Shown: piece by piece, positions 56,297-64,000 of the stretch
Layout: the number at the start of each line of letters is the position of its first letter
How positions within the stretch are numbered: the first letter of the stretch is position 1
Source: Dendrocalamus latiflorus
Taxonomy: Eukaryota > Streptophyta > Magnoliopsida > Poales > Poaceae
Length of the DNA: 64,000 bases
Direction: 5' to 3'
Assembly (NCBI GenBank): GCA_017311315.1
Contig: CM029610.1
Span: forward strand, 11,422,728 to 11,486,727
The notes under the pieces: model-generated
What the model saw: only the letters and a program-made list of their open reading frames with translations
Told to the model about the DNA's origin: nothing
Database searches by the model: none
Translations under genes and position numbers: made by a program

Positions 56297-57217
56297 TCAT
56301 CTAAGTTTGTTCCTCAATACATCTATCTCTCCTTGAAGTGAGACAGTTATGTCCTCAAGTTTTGCATCAAAGTCCCATTCTATACATTCCTCGCGCTCGG
56401 CCTTGGATCTCTTTCTACTCCTATATGCCTCAAAGTTGTTTGGGAATCCATGCCTCCAAGATACGTAAACCCCTAGGCCTCGCTTGCGACTTAGGTGCTC
56501 CTTATTTCCCAAGGCGGTGGATAGTATATCCCTCTCCCTGATTGCTTGGAAGGAACCTTCGGAAGATTGTTTGCTGTAAGAGGCAATCATGTTATTTTAA
56601 ACCCCATAAAGTTATGGACGTATTAGCATCTAGGTAGTTTAACATATCTTACCAGGCATTGGGACACTTACTTGTCTATGGGGTTTCTGAAAGAGGCGAC
56701 GCTCAAAGACATGGTTGATGACCTCACTCTTAACCAGTTTTGGGCACGCTCGTTTGTGATCTCGGTAAATGGTGGGGAGGCCTCCGATCAGATTGCAACC
56801 TCATCCTCCATCCTTCATTGTGGGATTTTACCTGCGTACCCAGTGGTGCTGAGTCTGTGGGAGTGAGTGTTTTGTGCCTGGAGAGCCTTGTGAGCCGCAC
56901 TTTTCTGTTGAAATTCAGTCGTTGTCTTCATCCGCATAAAGGCCTCCCATGTTTCTGGTGACACAAAAGGATACCTCGTGAAGGGCACGCGATCCTTGGT
57001 CATTTACTTCATGACAAGCATGCTCTTGGAAATTTTCCATACTTTTCCCATCGTGAGGAGCGCATGCCGTTGCATGAGTTCGTGGATTTCTGCTGAGATC
57101 CTGAACGAATTTGAAATTTTCATGCACAACACTTTTCTCTTGTCTTCTGTCAAACCTTTCTAGTTTGTTACGGTGATGGGGACCTGTTGTCTTTTGATTA
57201 TCTTGCAGGTAGTCCAA
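56297..57217 (-). pseudogene. TNPA-like (Ptta/En/Spm, Transposase_24) remnant
   Basis: The minus-strand segment MTKDRVPFTRYPFVSPETW followed by EFQQKSAAHKALQAQNTHSH and TTGYAGKI is the hallmark of the Transposase_24 family encoded by CACTA elements. A following stretch (56770-56660) continues with FTEITNERAQNWLRVRSS in another frame, and 56590-56297 with a charged, coiled-coil-like C-terminal part. In active elements TNPA-like proteins bind the subterminal repeats. Frame changes show this copy is dead. Confidence 0.8.
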
Positions 57218-58925
57218 AATGTTGCAGCTACTTTCTTTGATTGCAGAGGGACCCTATCCGGAGAGACCCTTGTGATGGTCATTCAGTCTGCTAACCTTTT
57301 AGGTACTTCTCTGCAATACTTAGTTACCCTAGTCTTCAGAGCGTCAAACCCATTCGGTGACATCGACGATAACGACATCTCTCTTACAAGAAAAAACTAA
57401 TTATAGTGAGCTGTGAGCATAAACATTGGCATATGGTTGATCTTACAAGAAATAAGAACATCCAACGACGTATATTGTTGTTACAAGGTCTCTTTGCAAT
57501 ACTAACGTCGCAAATCACACAACCCAGTGTCTCAAATTTTACAAAGTAAGTTATGGATAGAGTCACTTCCTCCTCATCATTCTGCATGTTAGGCTTGGTT
57601 GTTGCCTTAGGTATAACAAAACCTTTGGGCTGTCATGCCCTTTATTTACAAATGAAGAGCATGACAACCCAAAGGTTCTTTTATGCCTAAGACAGCAACT
57701 AAGTCTAACACACAACATGATGAGGAGGAAGAAACAACAGCTATAATATACTCTGTAGAACCTGACACACTGAAATATGTGATTTACCATTCCAAATAGA
57801 TCTTGTGGCAACAACAAAGTGAATCATAGAGGACATTAGAGTGTGTGATTTGCTTCATGCCATTCGAAGGTCACTTTGGCATATATTATTGCTACAAGGT
57901 CTCTTTAGAACACATTAACATACCATTCTAAATAGATCTTGTGACAATAGCACGACCCTCCAACTCACTTAGAAATAGTAGCTCCAACAATTTATCTCTA
58001 AATTCATTCCCTGACTATTCCCTAGCTACAACTACTACTCCGAATCGGAGAAGGGGACATGTAAGAACATTCGGTGACATATATTATTACTACAAGACAA
58101 TACAAATAATAACTCCAACAATTTATCTCTAAATTCATTCCCTAGCTATTTCATCTCTTGGCATGTATTTCTAACAAAAATATGTTCTACTTAACAGAAA
58201 AAACATTATATAGATAGATCTAACAAAAATATGTTCTACTTAACAGAAAAAACACTGTCTCAAATTATTTCTACAAGGATTGCTAGCACGACAGAAAAGA
58301 CAATGAAGTGAAAAGATGAAGCAAATCCATACCTTCAACTGGAGCTAAGGCAATAGGGAGGAGAGGCGGTCGAACCAAGTGGGGGGCAACGGCAGATTCG
58401 ATTGGGGCGATGGCAAAACCGGTAGGGTCAATGATGGATCCGGTTGGAGCTAAGGCAATAAGGAGAAGAGGCGGTTGAACTAGGTGGGGACAACGACGAA
58501 TCCAGTTGGGGCGACAGCGAAACCAGCGGGGCGACGATGGATCTGGCTGGGGGCGACGACGAATTAGGTGGGGGGCGATGGTGAGGTTGTCGATCCAGCT
58601 GCGGGCGACTCCAAACTAAGGCAATAGAGAGGAGAGGTGAGGAGGCAAAAGGATGTGGTTGAGTAACTGAATGCGGGCGCAAACCCTAGTGGGGTACTAG
58701 TTATAGGATGAAATTATCATAGACAGTTCTTTAAAAGAACCGTCTATGATATTAGTATCACAGATAGTTCTCTTATAAAACCATGTGTGATATAAATCAC
58801 ATCACAGACGGTTCCATAATAGAACTGTCAGTGATGTTGTTATATCACATATAGTTATATTATGGAACTACCTGTGATAGTCCTATTTTTATCAGGAAGT
58901 GCTACCCATGCCCTATGAAAAAAGC

Positions 58926-59040
58926 AAGCTTCGACCACTTACAAATTAACTCCTACGGCCATGGCCACTTTGACCACAGTCACGACTACTATTTCGACCA
59001 TGCCTACGACTGTTGCTTTGACCATGCCTCAACGCAATTT
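58926..59040 (+). repeat. Patch of TCGACCA/ACGACT motifs
   Basis: Several TTCGACCA, TTTGACCA and TACGACT motifs occur in about 110 bp, reminiscent of the larger block at 21040-21960. The two may derive from the same repeat family, but the match is loose. Confidence 0.4.
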
Positions 59041-59239
59041 GTATAGTCAAGATTAGTTCCTACAACATATACAATCATAGATGGAATTATTTCTTAATTA
59101 TTAAATCAATTATAATGGAATAATTCCTTAATTACATGCTGAGTTTGTTATAGTTACATTGGATTAATTTTGAAATAGGTGTTCGTCATGTGGGATCATT
59201 ACACTTGGCTATTTCCTTTTAAATAAAGCCCTTCATGAT

Positions 59240-62100
59240 GGTCGACACACATATAGCTTGCCTCATTGTTTGGTTTTTTCTCGAGCCTAATGCTGTCTCT
59301 GAATGGAGCCAACTCATCAAATTGATTGTACTCTTACTCATCCACGACATTCTCAACTCTGACAATCCTTCTTTTTCCATTAAGAACTATGTGGTGCTTC
59401 TTATTTGCCGGTCGATTACATACAAAAACTTGAACAACTTGCCTCGCGAGTATGAATGGTTCATCTTTGTAACCTACACGTTCGAGATCTACAGTAGTGA
59501 CACTATACTTGTCGACCTTTACACCCTATGGGAGTTGGACCCGACGGCATTGAAATAGAGGGATTCTAAAAATCACGTAGTTGAGCTCTCAAATCTCCTC
59601 TACAAGCCCATAGTAGGAGCCTGGGCAACTGTACTGAACTGCTCATCATGAAATGCATCTATGCAGACACCTGAGTTCTAGACTGTTCTCTTTTTGTCCT
59701 GATCTGTTGTATAAAATGTGTACCCATTAATGTCGTATCTTTGCCATATCACAATTGTATATTTTGGCCCTTTTGCCAGCCATTGCAGGGTTTCACTTGA
59801 TGACCTCCCAGTGAATCGCACCGTCAACCATTCGTTGAACGGTTGTGCTGTCTCATGATCCAACCTCCAACTGGCTTGGATTTTCTTGGCATAGCATGTC
59901 CTTATACTCTTCAATATACAGAGACACTTCAGTCATGTGTTGCAAGACTGTGAAATGGGTTTGAGTGTACGCATCTAGATCGGGAGTTATTGCTTTCCTT
60001 CTGATGGTCTCAATACCCTCTAGCCTCCCCTCGTGATGAGATATAGGCACATCTATCGGTTCGACCTAAGCCATGTAATCGACACAGAACTCAATGACCT
60101 CTTCGGTTGCGTAACCTTTGATGATGCTGCCCTCCGGCCGAGATCGATTGCGTACATAGGACTTGAGAATTCCCATATATCTCTTGAATGGGTACATATG
60201 ACGTAGAAACACAGTGCCACATATCTTTATCTCTTTCACAAGGTGGACAATAAGTTGGACCATGATATAGAAAAATGACGAAGGAAAATACATTTTAAGA
60301 TGACATAGAGTCATCACCACCTTAGTCTGCAGAGTATCTAGTTAATCAGGATCAATGACCTTCTAAGCAATTGCGTTAAAGAAATAACACGGCCTCATGG
60401 CTGTCACTCAAATATTGTTTGGCAAAATACTTCTAATTGCAACAGGAATGTGTCATTAGCATATGATAGTCATGAGACTTCCTGCCAATTAATTTTAAAT
60501 CTTCCATGGAAACAAATTTCTTCATGCTGGTGGAGTGATCGGACGGAACTTTCGCACCATGCATGCACTAACACAGTTTAGTTCTCTTATACTTAGACAG
60601 AGTGTAGCAAGCTGGGGAAACGTACATCTGGCCTTTATCGGTCTCTATTGGTGCTAATTTGGTCCTGATGTTCATAGCGAGCAAGTCACGCTATGAGTTG
60701 ACACCATCCTTTATTTTGTCAGAAATATTCAATAAGAGATCAATCAAGCTATCACATACACTATTTTCTACATGCATGATATCGATGCAATCGTGAACTT
60801 CTAAGTGCTCCCAGTAAGGCAAGTCCCAAAATACTGGCCTCTTCTTCCATATGTTCTTCTAACGGGTCCTCAACTTATGTCCCTTTCCAAACACAACATC
60901 GATATCCTTGACTATATCGTAGACATCTTTCCCGCTTAAAGGCTTTGGTGCCGAGTCATCCTCTTTTTTTCTGTCAAATTATTTCTTCATCTTACGGTAT
61001 GGGTGATATCGTGGAAGGAACCTATGGTGACGTATGTACACAATTTTGCATGAGTTGTTCAATCACACACTCTCAGTATAATCTAAGCAGCGCGGACAAG
61101 TTTTGGCTCCTTTTGTACTCAACCCTGATAGGTTACCAAGGGCAGAAAAATTATTGATGGTGCAGAACAACATGGCGCGCCGAGTGAAGTTCTCTCATTT
61201 GTCCGCATTCCACACCTGTATCCCTTCGTTCCACAGTGTCACAAGATATTCCATCAATGGTGTTAGGTACACATTAATATCGCTCCTAGGTTATTTCGGC
61301 TCTTGGATAAGTAGTGACATCAAAATGTACTTTCGTTTCATATACAGCCAGGGAGGAAAGTTGTATATGCATGCATTGACGGGCCAGATGCTATGTCGGC
61401 TGCTCATGTTACCGAAAGGATTCATTCCATCTGTACTCAACCCAAACCTTATATTCCTCAGTTCTGCATCAAAGTCTACAAACATCCTATCGATGTTGCT
61501 CTACTGGGCAGAATCAGCAACGTGTCTTATCATTCCATCTTTCTTACGGTCCTCCGAGTGCTAACACATCAATCTTGCATTCTTTCGGTTCGCAATTAAA
61601 CTCTTCAAACAGGGAATTATAGAAATATACTATAACATCCTAGCAAGTAGTGCTTGCTTCACCTCGATGCCCTCATCGTCATCGAAGTCATTCTTATGCT
61701 TGTATCGGGATGCTTTGCACACCAGACAAATATGTAATTTTGCATCTCTTTACGGCAGAGGATACAATCATTCGGACATGCATGTATTCTTTCTACTTCT
61801 ATTCTTAATGGACAAATAACCTTCTTGGCTTAGTAGGTGGTTCTCGGCAACATCCTCTGGAAGGATGTTCTCTAGGAGACCTAACAACGCCATGAAACTC
61901 TTGTCGGACCAACCATTACTTGGCTTCAATTTTAGCAGTTCAAAAATAGATGACAACCTTATGTATTGCGGCTTGTAGTCAGGGAACAAAGGTTTCTCCA
62001 GGTCCTCAAGCAATCCCTCAAATTTACCAGGCTTGTAGTAATGTAATTTACCAGCTATATGTTGGGGACACGCAGTCTTGCATGCAGCAACTCTCATCAA
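59240..62100 (-). pseudogene. TNP2-like CACTA transposase, degenerate
   Basis: TNP2-type proteins cut and join CACTA ends. Read from right to left, pieces match the family in order. 62100-61770 carries SSIFELLKLKPSNGWSDKSF. 61485-61291 carries GLSTDGMNPFGNMSSRHSIW and NFPPWLYMKRKYILMSLLI, the transposase_21 core. 60320-60066 carries HMYPFKRYMGILKSYVRNRS and EGSIIKGYATEEVIEFCVDY. 59540-59290 carries VGYKDEPFILARQVVQVFV, then a C-terminal VLNGKRRIVRVENVVDE with a stop where glutamates are usual. Frames change repeatedly. Its N-terminal end is cut by Copia sequence at about 62110. Confidence 0.85.
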
Positions 62101-62109
62101 CTTTAGACC

Positions 62110-64000
62110 ATCGGCCTACAATATCCATCACTAATGCGACTAGCGCAAGGGTCAGCACCAAAAATTTCTCATCTCCGGAGGTTTGGATGCAAGGTTTATG
62201 TACCTATACCCCCTCCACAGGTACTGCAATGGGTCCTCTCCGAAAGACTGGGATATACATTGGTTATGAGATAGTATCCATAATCAGGTATTTACAACCT
62301 ATGACAGGAGATTTGCATACTGCCTGTTTCGCTGATTACATATTTGATTAAGATAGTTCCCAACATTAGGGGGAAGAAATCAACCCCTTGATGAAAAATG
62401 TTGGGAAATTACATGGCAAGCCACGGGAATCCTTGCACATGACCCGCACACTAGTGAAACAAATAGAGAAGTCAAGAAGATCATTAATTCGCAAGTATTA
62501 GCAAACCAACTGTCTAACCACTTTAGTGATTTAAAGAGTATGATCAAGTCGCATGCACCTACACGCAATGCACCGGAGAGGGTTGAACTACCAAAAAAAT
62601 TTAAAGGTATCCCTAATCCCATCCAGAGGCCTCAGAATAAATGGACAAGAACTCCGACCCCTCAAACCCTAAGTAACCGGAGACGCTCGGTGAAAAAGGA
62701 TAAGGACTTGACACAGCCAATCACTGAAATTCCCCAGAACTAGAAGGGAAGCCAGTTGAGACCTGGCACCAGTATGACACCTTCAGAAAAGGGCATACCT
62801 AATCTAAACATTCCTATGGAGGGAGAAATCAATATGGATGTGTGCACACACATTGGAGCTGAAAAACTAAAGGGACTTGTCGTCGCAGCTAGAAGGAGCG
62901 GTGAGCAAGTAGAAGCATAAGAAGAATTAACTCATGATGAAATAACTATAAACTATGTGCACACGGGAGAATCCATGAATAGGTCAATAGCCAATGTTGA
63001 TATCTATTTTGCAAAAAAAATTGCCATAATCATCGATCTTATCCAGAGCTCGCATCACTCGCTGAATGTAAGAAAAGATCATATTGGGAAGATTGGAAAA
63101 AGGCAATAGAAACTGAATTATTATCTCTGAACAAAAGAGAGGTGTTTGGGCCTGTAAACCGCACACCTCTTCATGTGCACCCTGTAGAGCACAAGTGGGT
63201 ATTTGTTCGAAAGAGAAATGAATGAAATGAAGTTGTAAGATATAAAGTAAGGATTATTCAACAAGGTTTCACTCAACGTCCAATTGTTGATTATGAAGAA
63301 ACATATTTCCCGGTCATGAGTGGCATTACCTTTAGATACTTAATCTCAATGATAGTAAACCTGAACATAGAAATAAAATTGATGGATGTGGTAACTGCAT
63401 ACCTTTATGGAAACTTGGATTCAGAAATTTATATGATGATACCTGAAGATATCCCTATCCCGAACTAAGACAGAGCAAATATAAATATGTACAGTGTGAA
63501 ACTCAGGAAATCACTGTACGGACTTAACAATCAGGCAGGATGTGGTATAATCGCTTAAGCAATTTTCTATGCAAGAAAGGCTACACGAAGAATGAAGATT
63601 GTCCCTGTGTGTTTATACGACAATCCCAGAATAGATTTTGTATAATCACAGTATATGTGGATGATCTGAATATCATCGGGACCATGGAAGACATAAAAGA
63701 AGCAAGTTCTTACTTGGAGTCAGAATTGAAATGAAAGATTTGGGTAAAACCAAATATTGCTTAGGCCTGCAGCTCGAGCATGTCCCTAAAGGAATATTAG
63801 TACATCAGTCAGCCTACAAACAGAAGGTGTTAGAAAGGTTCGAATTTAAGAAGGCATACCCTTCGAAAGTACCGATGATCGGGAGATCTTTACAGCAAGA
63901 TAAGGATTCGTACTGACCTAGGGAAGAGGGGGAGGAAGTCCCGAGACCAGAATTTCTATACTTAAGTGTAGTAGAAGCACTTATGTATTTAGTAAACTGC
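62110..64000 (+). mobile_element. Copia element, post-integrase and reverse transcriptase part (degenerate, cut by window edge)
   Basis: From about 62170 the plus strand carries the region after Copia integrase (GPLRKTGIYIGYE, then IIRYLQPMTGDLHTACFAD). From about 63060 reverse transcriptase follows: EHKWVFVRKRNE, QQGFTQRPIVDYEETYFPV, KLMDVVTAYLYGNLDSEIYM and LRKSLYGLN. The catalytic motif YVDD is at 63653-63664, and KDLGKTKYCLGLQL starts near 63734. In-frame stops, a frame change near 63540 and another near 63730 show decay. It abuts the CACTA transposase remnant, so it inserted into or truncated that element. No LTR is in the window. Confidence 0.88.

Larger units (their letters stand above)
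54060..58900. mobile_element. CACTA element C with TNPA-like and Ulp1-like remnants
   Basis: The left terminus CACTACTATAGAAAAGCTC is followed by dense ATCACAGACGGTT and ACCGTCTGTGATA repeats to 54365. Inside, on the minus strand, lie a TNPA-like region (57217-56297) and a Ulp1-like region (55490-54750). A GC-rich block (58330-58690) and another set of subterminal repeats (58700-58870) follow. The expected right terminus GTAGTAGTG is missing, and the repeats run into what looks like the inner edge of a left subterminal region. The end is therefore a composite junction. Confidence 0.7.

Noticed and set aside
59235..59558. 107-codon plus-strand frame
   Set aside because: The opposite strand encodes the C-terminal part of the TNP2-like transposase, so this frame is its antisense shadow.
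1..64000. tRNA, rRNA or organellar DNA insertions
   Set aside because: I looked for tRNA T-loop and rRNA-like segments and saw none; this visual scan cannot exclude a short one.
1..64000. A coherent undescribed multi-gene system
   Set aside because: Host genes here are functionally unrelated and the rest is nested transposons; no gene cluster with linked functions is visible.

Overview
The window is nuclear DNA of a flowering plant, almost certainly a grass. The support is the gene content (callose synthase, group E bZIP, CCT3, an NCL-type exchanger with EF-hands, ATL RING-H2 genes), GC-rich first exons with AT-rich introns, GT-AG introns, and a grass-type transposon load (CACTA elements with subterminal repeats, hAT and Mutator-like elements, Copia and Ty3-type LTR elements). 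I see no bacterial, organellar or viral replicon.

Layout. 1-8244 is a nest of LTR retrotransposons. A minus-strand Copia element (gag to integrase, with its 127-bp LTR at 8118-8244) is split by a complete gag-only element (2084-7409) and cut on the left by another LTR that ends at 42. The Copia LTR abuts 8245-9061, the last three exons of a decayed callose synthase gene. 9062-14068 holds MITE-like repeats and two LTR fragments. 14072-18391 is a CACTA element containing a second CACTA element. 18392-22000 has no gene but contains a CT microsatellite and a block dense in CGACCAC motifs. 22440-23913 is an intact four-exon bZIP gene. 24969-30662 (minus) is an intron-containing CCT3 (TCP-1 gamma) locus broken by several small indels and one missing exon. 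It carries a hAT element in an intron and a palindrome array in another, and a 376-bp foldback Mutator-like element lies just upstream. 34579-40091 is an intact seven-exon NCL-type Na+/Ca2+ exchanger gene with a hAT element in intron 1. Two single-exon RING-H2 genes follow on the minus strand (42038-42577 and 52699-53307), separated by a CACTA element that has itself taken in a hAT element and a 2.8-kb solo LTR. 54060-62100 is CACTA material with TNP2-like, TNPA-like and Ulp1-like coding remnants. 62110-64000 is a decayed plus-strand Copia reverse-transcriptase region that runs off the window.

Four host genes look intact: bZIP, NCL and the two RING-H2 genes. The callose synthase and CCT3 copies look like pseudogenes. 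The genes form no operon or pathway. The most structured parts are the repeats, and exact target-site duplications bound nine elements. I found no convincing undescribed biological system. The best leads are the young 136-bp-arm hairpin at 30974-31349, the array of GC-rich palindromes at 28926-29097, the gag-only element whose reading frame runs into its own LTR, and recurrent inverted GC motif clusters inside unrelated LTRs.
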